From the NCBI RefSeq assembly GCF_030345695.1, contig NZ_JAUASV010000027.1:1-37392 (forward strand): DNA of 37,392 nucleotides, read 5' to 3'. Source of the DNA: Galbitalea sp. SE-J8. GTDB taxonomy: Bacteria; Actinomycetota; Actinomycetes; Actinomycetales; Microbacteriaceae. Below, piece after piece: positions 15,707-23,471 of the stretch (within the stretch, counting starts at the first letter, position 1; each line of letters opens with the position of its first letter). The position numbers and the translations under genes are program-made. A model generated the notes under the pieces. It saw only the letters and a list, made by a program, of their open reading frames with translations, had not been told where the DNA came from and searched no databases.

Positions 15707-15735
15707 AGCGTAGGAGCGCGGTGGTGCGCGGACAA
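15707..15735 (-). promoter_or_regulatory. metY: sigma70-type promoter of metY
   Basis: On the minus strand, TTGTCC (15735-15730), exactly 17 bp, then TACGCT (15712-15707). Transcription would start near 15700, giving a leader of about 38 nt with the Shine-Dalgarno sequence, too short for a SAM riboswitch. Confidence 0.65.
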
Positions 15736-15775
15736 CGGATGCCGACACGCGGCGTAATGCGGATCGGCGGCCGAC

Positions 15776-15809
15776 TTGACAACGCACGACTACTCACGCA
15801 AGAGTACTC
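15776..15809 (+). promoter_or_regulatory. promoter with palindromic operator of the padR-MFS operon
   Basis: A perfect -35 TTGACA (15776-15781) is followed after 18 bp by AAGAGT (15800-15805), placing the start of transcription at the GTG 15812 (leaderless). Across the -10 lies GACTACTC (15788-15795), 6 nt, GAGTACTC (15802-15809): 8-bp arms with one mismatch, whose TACTC/GAGTA core resembles PadR-family operators. The position predicts autorepression by the PadR protein encoded next. Confidence 0.65.
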
Positions 15810-15811
15810 GC

Positions 15812-16390
15812 GTGTCCAGCATCCGTCTCTACATCCTGAGCACGCTCGCCGAGCGCGGGCCGCAGCACGGGCACGCGCTGCGCGGGATCGCGGAGCAGGA
15901 GCACGTGGACGAGTGGACCGACATCACGCCCGGCGCGCTCTACGGCGCCCTCAAGCGCATGCTCGCCGAGGGCCTCGTCGCCGTCGAGCGCACCGAGCGG
16001 GAGGGCAACTACCCCGAGCGGCAGGTCTACCGGATCACGGATGCCGGCGACGCGGCCGTGACGCGCATCCGTGCCGACATCTTCGCCACCGTCGCGGTGC
16101 GACCCGACCCGTTCGACCTGGCGCTCTCGAGCCCCGACCCCGCGCGGGTCGACGACCTCGGGGCCGACCTGCGCGAGCGGCGTGACGCCCTGCAGCGCCT
16201 GCTCGACGAGAAGACCGAGCACATCGCGAGCATCGAGCAGTACCTCTGGCTCGCCGAGCGCCTCACCCTCCGCCACGCCCTCCGCCGCATCGAGTCGGAG
16301 ATCGCCTGGCACGACGACCTGCTGTCGCAGGTCCCTGAGATCATCGCCGACGAGAAAGAGCGTCGGCGCAGGAAAGGACAGAAGTCATGA
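15812..16390 (+). CDS. PadR-family transcriptional repressor
   Basis: The product has 192 aa. The N-terminal winged helix (about 3-85) contains LYILSTLAERGPQHGHALRGIAE, TPGALYGALKRMLAEGLV and YRITDAGDAAV, the PadR signature. The C-terminal half (about 100-190) is a helical dimerisation domain of the PadR-s2/Vir_act_alpha_C kind with LRERRDALQRLLDEK and SEIAWHDDLLSQV. GTG 15812 was chosen because it is the predicted transcription start and begins VSSIRLYIL as in relatives; the upstream TTG coincides with the -35 box. It overlaps the exporter by ATGA, so it probably senses a substrate of that exporter and represses the operon from the palindrome at its own promoter. Confidence 0.9.
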   Translation: MSSIRLYILSTLAERGPQHGHALRGIAEQEHVDEWTDITPGALYGALKRMLAEGLVAVERTEREGNYPERQVYRITDAGDAAVTRIRADIFATVAVRPDPFDLALSSPDPARVDDLGADLRERRDALQRLLDEKTEHIASIEQYLWLAERLTLRHALRRIESEIAWHDDLLSQVPEIIADEKERRRRKGQKS

Positions 16391-17925
16391 CCGACTCCAC
16401 CGCAGCACCGACCGAGCGCAGCGGGCCGCCCGCGTGGACCCCGCCCGAGGGGGTGAGCGAGCGCCGGGCCTGGGCCGCCCTCGCGGTCGTGCTCATCGGC
16501 GCCTTCATGGCGCTGCTCGACACCACGATCGTCAACGTCGCGCTCCCGACCATCCGCGACTCGATCGACGCCGACGAGGCGACGCTCGCCTGGATCGTCT
16601 CGGGGTACGCGCTCGCCTACGGCCTGCTGCTCATCCCCGCGGGCCGCATCGGCGACCGCTTCGGGCACAAGTGGGTCTTCGTGGTCGGCCTCGCGGTGTT
16701 CACGCTCGCGAGCCTCGCGGCCGGCCTCGCGACCGACCCCGCCCAGCTCATCGTCGCGCGCGTCGTGCAGGGCCTCGGCGGGGGCATCTTCTTCCCCGCC
16801 GTGACGGCCTTCATCCAGCTGCTGTTCCCGCCGCAGAAGCGCGGCGCCGCGTTCGCGATCATGGGCGCCGTCATCGGCATCTCGTCGGCGCTCGGACCGA
16901 TCGTCGGCGGCCTGCTCATCCAGGCGCTCGGCGACGAGACCGGCTGGCGCTGGATCTTCGCGGTCAACATCCCGATCGGCGTCATCGGCGTCGTCGCGGC
17001 GATCATCGTGATCCCGGCGGTCACGGCCGGCCGCAAGACGGCAGCGGATGTCGTCGGCCTCGTGCTGCTCGCCGCGGGCATCACGGCGCTGCTCGTCCCG
17101 CTCATCCAGGGTCAGGACGAGGGCTGGCCGCTGTGGACCTTCCTCTCGTTCGGCGCCGGGGTCGTGCTCCTCGTCGTGTTCTGGTTCTGGGAGGTGCGCC
17201 TCGCCAAGCGCGGCGTCAGCCCGCTCGTGCCGCCGCACCTGTTCTCGCACCCCTCGTTCACCGGCGGCACACTGCTCGCGATGATCTACTTCGCCGCGTT
17301 CACCTCGATCTTCTTCGTCATCGCGCTGCTCTGGCAGGCGGGCCTCGGCCACTCGGCGCTCGAGACGGGCCTCGTCACGATCCCGTTCGCGCTCGCCAAC
17401 ATCATCGGCGCGGCGCAGTCCGACCGGATTGCGCAGCGCTTCGGCCGCGGCGTGCTGCAGCTCGGCACCGCGCTCGTCGCCATCGGGCTCGCCGCGATCT
17501 GGGTGATCCTGTTCGCCGTCCCGGCCGCCGACCTGAACGCGTGGCTCTTCGTCGCCCCGCTCGCGGTCGCCGGCCTCGGCAACGGGTTCTTCATCGCCCC
17601 GAACGCGCGCTTCATCGTGGCCACGGTCGATCGCGCCGAGGCGGGTGCGGCATCCGGGGTCATCGGCACCGTGCAGCGCATCGGCTCGGCGATCGGCATC
17701 GCGGTCGTGTCGAGCGTGCTGTTCGCGGTCGCCGACCTCGACGGGATCGGGGCCGACATCCGCTCCGCCGTCGCGAGCGGCCAGTCGCCGGACGCCGCCT
17801 CGACGGCCGTGCTCGCCGACCACTTCGTGCCGGCCGCGACGACCGCGCTCGGACTCAGCGTCGCGTTCGCGGTCGTCGCTTTCGCGCTCGTGTTCGCACT
17901 CCCGAAGCGCGCCAGCCTGCACTGA
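16387..17925 (+). CDS. 14-TM MFS drug exporter (DHA2, EmrB/QacA family)
   Basis: The product has 512 aa with 14 predicted helices. Motif D1 LLDTTIVNVALPTI lies in helix 1 (with the membrane Asp), motif A is GRIGDRFGHKWVF after helix 2, motif B is in VARVVQGLGGGIFFPAV, and antiporter motif C is GISSALGPIVGGLLIQ. It should export hydrophobic or cationic drugs by proton antiport. ATG overlaps the PadR stop (ATGA). Its 3' end faces the acyltransferase gene, and the two share a 10-bp inverted repeat at 17933-17968. Substrate unknown. Confidence 0.92.
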   Translation: MTDSTAAPTERSGPPAWTPPEGVSERRAWAALAVVLIGAFMALLDTTIVNVALPTIRDSIDADEATLAWIVSGYALAYGLLLIPAGRIGDRFGHKWVFVVGLAVFTLASLAAGLATDPAQLIVARVVQGLGGGIFFPAVTAFIQLLFPPQKRGAAFAIMGAVIGISSALGPIVGGLLIQALGDETGWRWIFAVNIPIGVIGVVAAIIVIPAVTAGRKTAADVVGLVLLAAGITALLVPLIQGQDEGWPLWTFLSFGAGVVLLVVFWFWEVRLAKRGVSPLVPPHLFSHPSFTGGTLLAMIYFAAFTSIFFVIALLWQAGLGHSALETGLVTIPFALANIIGAAQSDRIAQRFGRGVLQLGTALVAIGLAAIWVILFAVPAADLNAWLFVAPLAVAGLGNGFFIAPNARFIVATVDRAEAGAASGVIGTVQRIGSAIGIAVVSSVLFAVADLDGIGADIRSAVASGQSPDAASTAVLADHFVPAATTALGLSVAFAVVAFALVFALPKRASLH

Positions 17926-17932
17926 TCGGCTC

Positions 17933-17968
17933 GGGGTCGCGCGCGTCGGCTAACGGCGGCGCGACCCC
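17933..17968. terminator. bidirectional terminator hairpin reaching into the acyltransferase 3' end
   Basis: GGGGTCGCGC (17933-17942) and GCGCGACCCC (17959-17968) are perfect 10-bp arms around 16 nt. The acyltransferase stop codon (17950-17952) is in the loop and the right arm encodes its last residues. It serves the 24-bp gap between convergent genes. Confidence 0.6.
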
Positions 17969-19125
17969 GTCGGGTCGGTGCGGGAGCCGTCCCGCGCGCG
18001 GCCCGTCGCCCGATCCACCTCGTCGAGATCGCGCAGCAGCCAGCGCGGCTTCGGCTCGATGAGCCAGCGGAACACCCGTCGCACCGGCCACGATGCGAGC
18101 AGCACGGAGATCGCGATCGCGAACACGATGATGCCCGCGAGCCACGGCCACGACGAGTGCTCGCCGCGCAGCACGCCCGACTCCCGGATCGGGTAGAGCA
18201 CGAACGAGTGCAGCAGGTAGACGTACATGGTCGCCTGCCCGAGCCCCGTCACCCAGGTGCGCCGGCGCGGGATGAGCACGAAGAACGCGGCGCTCAGCAC
18301 GACCGCGAGCGCCATGAACGCGAGCCGCACGAGGCCGGCCCACCACGTCGTCGCGCCCAGCGCGCGGTACGAGTCGTCGTAGAAGAACCAGTGCGTCGGG
18401 TCGAACGAGGTCCAGAAGTCGATGAACACGGTGAGCGTCGCGAACCAGGCCGCGAGCACGACGGCCGCGATGACGCGGATCCACCAGGCCTGCCGGTCGG
18501 CGACCCGCCAGCGGTCGACGACGCGCCACTGCCGCACCTGCCAGCCGAGCAGGAAGAACGGCAGGATGCCGATCGCCCGGTCGAGCGAGAACGTCGAGTC
18601 GACGTTCGGCCAGTAGCCGACGAGCACCGAGAACGCGACCGCCCAGATGAGCGGCAGGCGGATGAGCACGAGGTAGGGCAGCACGAGGCGGAAGATGCCG
18701 AGGGCGAGCAGGAACCACAGCGTCCAGCTCGGCTCGGTCGGGTTGAACGAGATGCCGTCGGAGACGTCGAAGGCCCACTGCACGAGCGTCCAGATGATCT
18801 CCATGACGAAGTACGGCAGCAGGATGTCGCTGAGCACCTTGCGCATCTGGCGCGTTCCCGGCGGACTCGCCTTCGAGAAGTAGCCGGAGATCATCGCGAA
18901 CGCCGGCATGTGGAAGGCGTAGATGAAGAAGTAGACGATCTGCGCGTTGTCGCTGTCGTACGTCATCCGCTGGATCGCGTGGCCGATCACGACGAGCGTC
19001 ACGCACGCGAACCGCGCGTTGTCCCAGAACGGCACCCGGTTCTTGCGCGGCGCCGCGGGCGTCGCGGGGGCGGCATCCGAGCGCGATCCGGGCGTCGGAA
19101 CGGATGCGGCGGATGCGTCGGTCAC
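17950..19125 (-). CDS. acyltransferase-3 family membrane protein
   Basis: The product has 391 aa with about 10 helices. The N-terminal block FWDNARFACVTLVVIGHAIQRM contains the conserved R and the active-site-like His of acyltransferase-3 proteins. FHMPAFAMISGYF carries the F-x-M-P-x-F-x-x-x-S-G motif. TWVTGLGQATMYVYLLHSFVLYP near the C-terminus is the usual closing block. Such proteins O-acylate (often acetylate) envelope sugars or lipids. I place the start at GTG 19125 (VTDASAASVP), 7 nt after TAGCCT; a GTG at 19143 in the same frame lies upstream of that -10 and is less likely. Substrate unknown. A highly charged cytosolic tail ends in GSRRR. Confidence 0.85.
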   Translation of the reverse strand: MTDASAASVPTPGSRSDAAPATPAAPRKNRVPFWDNARFACVTLVVIGHAIQRMTYDSDNAQIVYFFIYAFHMPAFAMISGYFSKASPPGTRQMRKVLSDILLPYFVMEIIWTLVQWAFDVSDGISFNPTEPSWTLWFLLALGIFRLVLPYLVLIRLPLIWAVAFSVLVGYWPNVDSTFSLDRAIGILPFFLLGWQVRQWRVVDRWRVADRQAWWIRVIAAVVLAAWFATLTVFIDFWTSFDPTHWFFYDDSYRALGATTWWAGLVRLAFMALAVVLSAAFFVLIPRRRTWVTGLGQATMYVYLLHSFVLYPIRESGVLRGEHSSWPWLAGIIVFAIAISVLLASWPVRRVFRWLIEPKPRWLLRDLDEVDRATGRARDGSRTDPTGSRRR

Positions 19126-19132
19126 GTTCGCC

Positions 19133-19138
19133 AGGCTA
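19133..19138 (-). promoter_or_regulatory. leaderless-type -10 (TAGCCT) of the acyltransferase gene
   Basis: TAGCCT on the minus strand, 7-nt gap to GTG 19125. The divergent SDR promoter is about 45 bp away. Confidence 0.5.
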
Positions 19139-19178
19139 GCCACGGCGACCGGTGGACGGACGGCTCCGGCCGCGCCTC

Positions 19179-19184
19179 TAGGGT
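19179..19184 (+). promoter_or_regulatory. leaderless-type -10 (TAGGGT) of the SDR gene
   Basis: TAGGGT with a 6-nt gap to ATG 19191; no Shine-Dalgarno sequence. Confidence 0.6.
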
Positions 19185-19190
19185 GGATTC

Positions 19191-19964
19191 ATGGCGTATC
19201 GCGTGGTTGTGACAGGGGCGAGTTCGGGGATCGGAGCGGCGACGGTGCGGGAGTTCCGCGCCCGCGGATGGGACGTGCTGGGCGTCGCCCGGCGCGCCGA
19301 TCGGCTGGCGGCGCTCGCCGCCGAGACCGGTGCCGACGTGTTCACCGCGGACCTCACGGTGCAGGCCGACATCGACGCCCTGCGCGATCGCGTCGACGAG
19401 CTCGGCGGGGTCCACGCGCTCGTCAACAACGCCGGCGGGGCGTTCGGGCTCGACTCGGTCGAGGCGGGGGATCCGGACGACTGGCGCCGCATGTACGAGA
19501 TCAACGTCATCGGCGTGAAGCAGGTGACGAGCGCGCTGCTGCCGGGGCTGCGGCGCGGCTCGCTGGAGCGCGGCTCGGGCGACATCGTGACGATCACCTC
19601 GATCGCCGCGCACACGGCGTACGAGGGCGGCGGCGGGTACAACGCCGCGAAGTTCGCCGCGCGCGCGATGACCGCCGTGCTGCGGCTCGAGCTCGCCGGG
19701 GAGCCGTTGCGCGTCATCGAGATCGCGCCGGGCATGGTGCACACCGAGGAGTTCAGCCTCACCCGTTTCGACGGCGACCAGGCGCGGGCGGATGCCGTCT
19801 ACGCCGACGTGCCCGGACCGCTCGTCGCCGAGGACGTCGCGGAGGCGATCGTGCACGCCGTCGAGCTGCCGAGCCACGTCAACCTCGACCTCGTGACGAT
19901 CAAGCCGGTCGCGCAGGCGGCGCCGCACAAGGTGATCAAGGGCGCCCTGACCCCCCGCCTCTGA
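19191..19964 (+). CDS. short-chain dehydrogenase/reductase (YdfG-like)
   Basis: The product has 257 aa. Classical SDR motifs are present: TGASSGIG (8-15) for NAD(P), NNAG (79-82), and the catalytic Ser137, Tyr150 and Lys154 in ITSIAAHTAYEGGGGYNAAK. A-R-R-A-D-R after strand 2 (about 33-38) suggests NADP(H) preference. APGMVHTEEFSLTRFDGD and VNLDLVTIKP resemble 3-hydroxy-acid/serine dehydrogenases of the YdfG group. It reduces or oxidises a small alcohol/ketone in the cytoplasm; the substrate is not determinable. It is transcribed alone and converges on the MFS gene through a 35-bp-arm inverted repeat. Confidence 0.9.
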   Translation: MAYRVVVTGASSGIGAATVREFRARGWDVLGVARRADRLAALAAETGADVFTADLTVQADIDALRDRVDELGGVHALVNNAGGAFGLDSVEAGDPDDWRRMYEINVIGVKQVTSALLPGLRRGSLERGSGDIVTITSIAAHTAYEGGGGYNAAKFAARAMTAVLRLELAGEPLRVIEIAPGMVHTEEFSLTRFDGDQARADAVYADVPGPLVAEDVAEAIVHAVELPSHVNLDLVTIKPVAQAAPHKVIKGALTPRL

Positions 19965-19972
19965 CCCTCCCT

Positions 19973-20048
19973 CCCCGTGTGAGGACGTTCTGCGCGTGTG
20001 AGGACGGCGCGGACCGTCCTTACACGCGCAGAACGTCCTCACGTGGGG
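19973..20048. repeat. long inverted repeat at the SDR/MFS convergent junction
   Basis: A left arm of 35 bp (19973-20007) and a right arm (20014-20048) are reverse complements with three mismatches, around a 6-nt loop. Each arm itself contains two direct copies of the word GTGTGAGGACG (or a near match) about 17 nt apart. The right arm encodes the last residues of the MFS protein (P-R-E-D-V-L-R-V and the stop). It probably terminates both genes. Its repetitive make-up suggests a second REP-like family distinct from the array at 3788-4312. Confidence 0.75.
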
Positions 20049-21477
20049 TCTCGGCGTCCGCGAAGGCGAGCTTCGGCACGAAGAACAGCAGCACGGCGGC
20101 CGCGAGCGCGCCGACGCCGCAGATCACCCACGTCGTCAGGTAGCCCGAGAAGGATGCGGCGGTGCCGGCGACCCCGACGGCGCCCGTCGCGAGCACGATG
20201 CCGAACACGGATGACGCGAACGAGCCGCCGATCGTCTTGGTCGTGTTCGTCATCCCGGCCGCGATGCCGGTGCGCCCGCGCGGCGCGGCCGCGGCCGCGG
20301 CCGCGGGGAGCGCCGCGACGAGCGCGCCCGAGCCGATGCCCGCGACGACCATGTTGATGACCACCTCGAGCGTCGTGGCGTGCAACGGGATGAACGCGAG
20401 GTACCCGGCCGCGACGAAGAACGCCGCGACGATGAGCGCGATCCGCGGGCTCGACCGGCGCGACAGCACCGGGAACAGCAGCGCGCCGACGATCATCGAG
20501 ATGAGGTACACGCCGATCACGATCGACCGACCGCCCGACGAGAGGCCGAGACCGTAGCCGACCTCGGCCGGGTTCGTGCCCGCGTACGTCGAGAGCGGCG
20601 TCTGCGCGCCGAGCACCGCGATGCCGAACAGTCCCGCGGTGACCTGCACGGGCCACATCTCCGGCCGCCGCAACATCCGCAGATCGATCGCCGGATCGGC
20701 CTGCCGCAGCTCGTACCGCGCGAACGGCGCGAGCAGCACGAGCCCGGCGGCGATGACCAGCCACGGCCACAGCGACCCCGGGCCGTTCGCGTGCAGCAGG
20801 GTCAGTCCGGTCGTCACGCCGGCGAGCGCGAGGGCGAGCAGCACGAAGCCGAGGCCGTCGAGCGTGCGACCGGGCAGCGGCTGCGACTCGGGCACGCCGA
20901 ACAGGATCGCGAAGAACACGAGCGTCACCGCGACCGCGGGCACCACGAGGGTCGGGGCGACGGCGTCTCCGAGCAGGCCGAACACGGCGCTTCCGCCGAG
21001 CGCGCCGAGGATCGCGCCGAGCTCGAGCGCGACGACGAGGAAGCCCGCCGCTCGGCGGGTCTGGCTCGCGGCCGCGCCGCTGCGGCGTCCCGCGTCGAAG
21101 ATGAGCGCGACCTCGAGCGGCAGCCACACCGTGTAGAAGCCCTGGAACGCGAACGCCGCGAGGTAGCTCCAGAAGCCGCCCGCGAGCACCAGCCCCCAGC
21201 TCGCGAGCGCCGTCACGACGGTCGCGATCAGCAGCATCCGCTTGTGCCCGTACATGTCGCCGAGCTTCGCGAGCACGGGCACGACGAGCGCCGAGACGAG
21301 CAGCTGGATCGCCTCGAACCAGTTGTACTGCGCGTCCGTGATGCCCAGGTGCCGGGCGATGTCGCTGATCAGCGGCACGTAATAGCCCTGCAGGATGCCG
21401 CTCACGAGCTCGAGGGCGAACAGGAAGCCGACCAGGCGGAAGGTCACGCGGGCGGTGCTCTCGGGAATCGCCGTCAT
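20020..21477 (-). CDS. MFS transporter, 14-TM type
   Basis: The product has 485 aa. FALELVSGILQGYYVPLISDIARHLG is helix 1, LAKLGDMYGHKRMLL is motif A after helix 2, ALELGAILGALGGSAVFGLLGD is near the motif C position, and there are about 13-14 hydrophobic segments. It is probably an exporter. ATG 21477 lies 6 nt after TAGCAT, so the mRNA is leaderless, and a perfect 7-bp palindrome covers that -10. The last eight codons lie inside the intergenic inverted repeat, so the natural C-terminus may have been replaced by repeat sequence. Substrate and regulator unknown; no regulator gene is adjacent. Confidence 0.88.
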   Translation of the reverse strand: MTAIPESTARVTFRLVGFLFALELVSGILQGYYVPLISDIARHLGITDAQYNWFEAIQLLVSALVVPVLAKLGDMYGHKRMLLIATVVTALASWGLVLAGGFWSYLAAFAFQGFYTVWLPLEVALIFDAGRRSGAAASQTRRAAGFLVVALELGAILGALGGSAVFGLLGDAVAPTLVVPAVAVTLVFFAILFGVPESQPLPGRTLDGLGFVLLALALAGVTTGLTLLHANGPGSLWPWLVIAAGLVLLAPFARYELRQADPAIDLRMLRRPEMWPVQVTAGLFGIAVLGAQTPLSTYAGTNPAEVGYGLGLSSGGRSIVIGVYLISMIVGALLFPVLSRRSSPRIALIVAAFFVAAGYLAFIPLHATTLEVVINMVVAGIGSGALVAALPAAAAAAAPRGRTGIAAGMTNTTKTIGGSFASSVFGIVLATGAVGVAGTAASFSGYLTTWVICGVGALAAAVLLFFVPKLAFADAETPREDVLRV

Positions 21478-21478
21478 A

Positions 21479-21495
21479 CACGGATGCTATCCGTG
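21479..21495 (-). promoter_or_regulatory. palindromic operator over the -10 of the MFS gene
   Basis: CACGGAT-GCT-ATCCGTG is a perfect 7-bp inverted repeat. It covers the -10 TAGCAT (21489-21484, minus) that is 6 nt from ATG 21477. A repressor here would block transcription directly. Confidence 0.55.
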
Positions 21496-21537
21496 CACCC
21501 GCGCCGGCCACGTCATCGCCGACGCCCGCCGGACCGC

Positions 21538-21543
21538 TAGCGT
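21538..21543 (+). promoter_or_regulatory. leaderless-type -10 (TAGCGT) of the phosphoribosyltransferase operon
   Basis: TAGCGT with a 6-nt gap to ATG 21550. Confidence 0.6.
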
Positions 21544-21549
21544 TGCAGC

Positions 21550-22041
21550 ATGAGCGACGAGCGCGAGGTGCTGACCTGGGACGACTTCGGGGCCAGCGGT
21601 CGCGAGCTGGCGCAGGTCATCGCGGACGACGGATTCGTGCCCGACGTCGTCGTCGCGATCGCGCGCGGCGGTCTGCTGCTCGGCGGCAACATCGCCTACG
21701 CGCTGGGCGTGAAGAACTGCGGCGCCTACAACGTCGAGTTCTACACCGGCATCGGCACCGTGCTCCCGGAGCCGGTCGTGCTGCCGCCGCTCATGGAGTC
21801 GGCGAGCCTCGTCGGCCAGAAGGTGCTGCTCGTCGACGACGTGAGCGACTCGGGCCGCACCATGAAGCTCGTCGTCGAGCTCATCGAGGCGCTCGGAGCC
21901 GAGGTGCGCACCGTCGTGCTCTACACGAAGCCGCGCACGATCTTCGTGCCCGACTACTCGTGGCGCGAGACGGACAAGTGGATCACGTTCCCCTGGTCGG
22001 CGCTGCCGCCCGTGACCGAGCCCGACGCGGAGCACGCGTGA
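21550..22041 (+). CDS. phosphoribosyltransferase (Gpt/Hpt-like)
   Basis: The product has 163 aa. The PRPP-binding signature VLLVDDVSDSGRTM (92-105) and the first-loop motif VVVAIARGGLLLGG (33-46) define a type I phosphoribosyltransferase. WITFPWSALPPV near the C-terminus is the hood-type aromatic block seen in the small xanthine/guanine-type enzymes. It probably salvages a purine base, though closely similar small proteins have no proven substrate. It is the first gene of a three-gene overlapping operon (GTGA with the S51 peptidase gene). Leaderless start. Confidence 0.85.
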   Translation: MSDEREVLTWDDFGASGRELAQVIADDGFVPDVVVAIARGGLLLGGNIAYALGVKNCGAYNVEFYTGIGTVLPEPVVLPPLMESASLVGQKVLLVDDVSDSGRTMKLVVELIEALGAEVRTVVLYTKPRTIFVPDYSWRETDKWITFPWSALPPVTEPDAEHA

Positions 22042-22754
22042 GCATCCACCTGACCGGCGGCGGCTGGACCGCCACGGGCGACCCGGACCTGACCCGTCCG
22101 TTCCTCGCGGAGGCCGCCGAGCGCGGCGCGGTCGTCGGCCGGGACATCCCGCGCGTCGCGTTTCTCATCGTGCGCGAGGAGCGGGACGAGTACGCGGATG
22201 CCTTCCCCGCCTCGTTCGTGGCCGTCGCGCCGTGCGATCCCGCGATCCACTTCCGCGCGGAGGGCGGGGAGTTCGACTCCGCGGTGCTCGACGACATCGA
22301 CGGGCTCGTCGTCGCCGGGGGACTGACCCCGGCGTACCTCGAGGCCGTCGGCCCGATCATCGACGAGATCCGCCTGCTCGTCGGCGACGGCCTGCCGTAC
22401 CTCGGCTGCAGCGCGGGCGCCTCGATCGCGGCCGAGCGGGCGATCGTCGGCGGCTGGCTGCGCGAGGGCGTGCCGGTGTGCCCGGAGGATGCCGCCGAGG
22501 ACCTCGATGAGCTCACCGTGCGGCCCGGCCTCGGCCTCATCGACGTGAGCGTCGACGCGCACGCCGCGCAGTGGGGCACGCTCGCCCGGGCGATCGCGGC
22601 CGTCGAGGCGGGGCTGACGGACAGCGTCGTCGCGATCGACGAGCTCACGGCGCTCGTCGTGGGCGAGGACAGCTTCACGGTCGCCGGTCGCGGCCAGGTC
22701 TGGCAGGTCGACGCGGGCGACGAGAGCGTCTCGGTCGCGTCGCTGACGGCATGA
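22038..22754 (+). CDS. peptidase S51 (peptidase E/cyanophycinase-like) family protein
   Basis: The product has 238 aa. The nucleophile elbow [12 protein letters not shown] (Ser125) and the preceding block [17 protein letters not shown] (89-105) are those of family S51 serine peptidases (peptidase E cleaves Asp-X dipeptides). [11 protein letters not shown] is the usual first strand. GTG 22038 overlaps the phosphoribosyltransferase stop, and the gene overlaps ung by ATGA. The catalytic His region is probably in VDAHAAQWG. Substrate cannot be told; the fixed link with a phosphoribosyltransferase and ung is notable. Confidence 0.82.
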   Translation: MSIHLTGGGWTATGDPDLTRPFLAEAAERGAVVGRDIPRVAFLIVREERDEYADAFPASFVAVAPCDPAIHFRAEGGEFDSAVLDDIDGLVVAGGLTPAYLEAVGPIIDEIRLLVGDGLPYLGCSAGASIAAERAIVGGWLREGVPVCPEDAAEDLDELTVRPGLGLIDVSVDAHAAQWGTLARAIAAVEAGLTDSVVAIDELTALVVGEDSFTVAGRGQVWQVDAGDESVSVASLTA

Positions 22755-23443
22755 CCGGCGGGCTCGCGGGCCCGCGTCCGCTCGCGGAGCTCGTGGAGCC
22801 CGGCTGGGCCCGCGCCCTCGATCCGGTCGCCGGCCGCGTGGCGGAGCTCGGCGACTTCCTCCGCGCGGAGGTCGCCGCGGGACGCCGCTACCTGCCCGCG
22901 GGGCCGAACGTGCTGCGCGCGTTCAGCTATCCGTTCGACGACGTGCGCGTGCTCATCGTCGGGCAGGACCCGTACCCGACGCCCGGCCACCCGATCGGCC
23001 TGTCGTTCGCGGTCGAGCCGCACGTGCGGCCGATCCCGCGCAGCCTCGACAACATCTACCGCGAGCTGCGCGACGATCTCGGCGTCGCGACACCCCCGCA
23101 CGGCGACCTGACCCGGTGGAGCGAGCACGGCGTCATGCTGCTCAACCGCGTGCTCACCGTCGGGGCGGGCGTTCCGGGCTCGCACCGCGGCAAGGGCTGG
23201 GAGGCCGTGACGGAGACCGCCATCCGCGCGCTCGTCGCGCGCCCGAAGCCGTTCGTCGCGATCCTCTGGGGCCGGGATGCCGCCGGGCTGCGGCCGCTGC
23301 TCGGGGGCACGCCGGTCATCGAGTCCGCGCATCCGTCGCCCCTGTCCGCGAGCCGCGGCTTCTTCGGATCGCGCCCGTTCAGCCGGGCGAACGCCCTGCT
23401 GCGCGAGCTCGGGGAGCCGGAGGTGGACTGGTCGCTCGGGTAG
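22751..23443 (+). CDS. ung: uracil-DNA glycosylase, family 1
   Basis: The product has 230 aa, the usual length. The water-activating loop [16 protein letters not shown] (71-86, catalytic Asp73), MLLNRVLTV, and the minor-groove loop [19 protein letters not shown] with His194 are intact. It removes uracil from DNA and starts base-excision repair. ATG 22751 overlaps the S51 gene stop (ATGA). It closes a three-gene operon; no terminator is obvious in the 28 bp before the next gene. Confidence 0.95.
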   Translation: MTGGLAGPRPLAELVEPGWARALDPVAGRVAELGDFLRAEVAAGRRYLPAGPNVLRAFSYPFDDVRVLIVGQDPYPTPGHPIGLSFAVEPHVRPIPRSLDNIYRELRDDLGVATPPHGDLTRWSEHGVMLLNRVLTVGAGVPGSHRGKGWEAVTETAIRALVARPKPFVAILWGRDAAGLRPLLGGTPVIESAHPSPLSASRGFFGSRPFSRANALLRELGEPEVDWSLG

Positions 23444-23458
23444 AGCCGACGTCTCCGG

Positions 23459-23464
23459 TAGCGT
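23459..23464 (+). promoter_or_regulatory. leaderless-type -10 (TAGCGT) of the GNAT gene
   Basis: TAGCGT with a 7-nt gap to ATG 23472, directly after ung. Confidence 0.55.
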
Positions 23465-23471
23465 TCGGCTC

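Noticed and set aside
15663-15735. SAM-type riboswitch upstream of metY
   Set aside because: A well-spaced promoter leaves only about 38 nt of leader, too short for known SAM riboswitch folds. The GC inverted repeat overlaps the start site instead.
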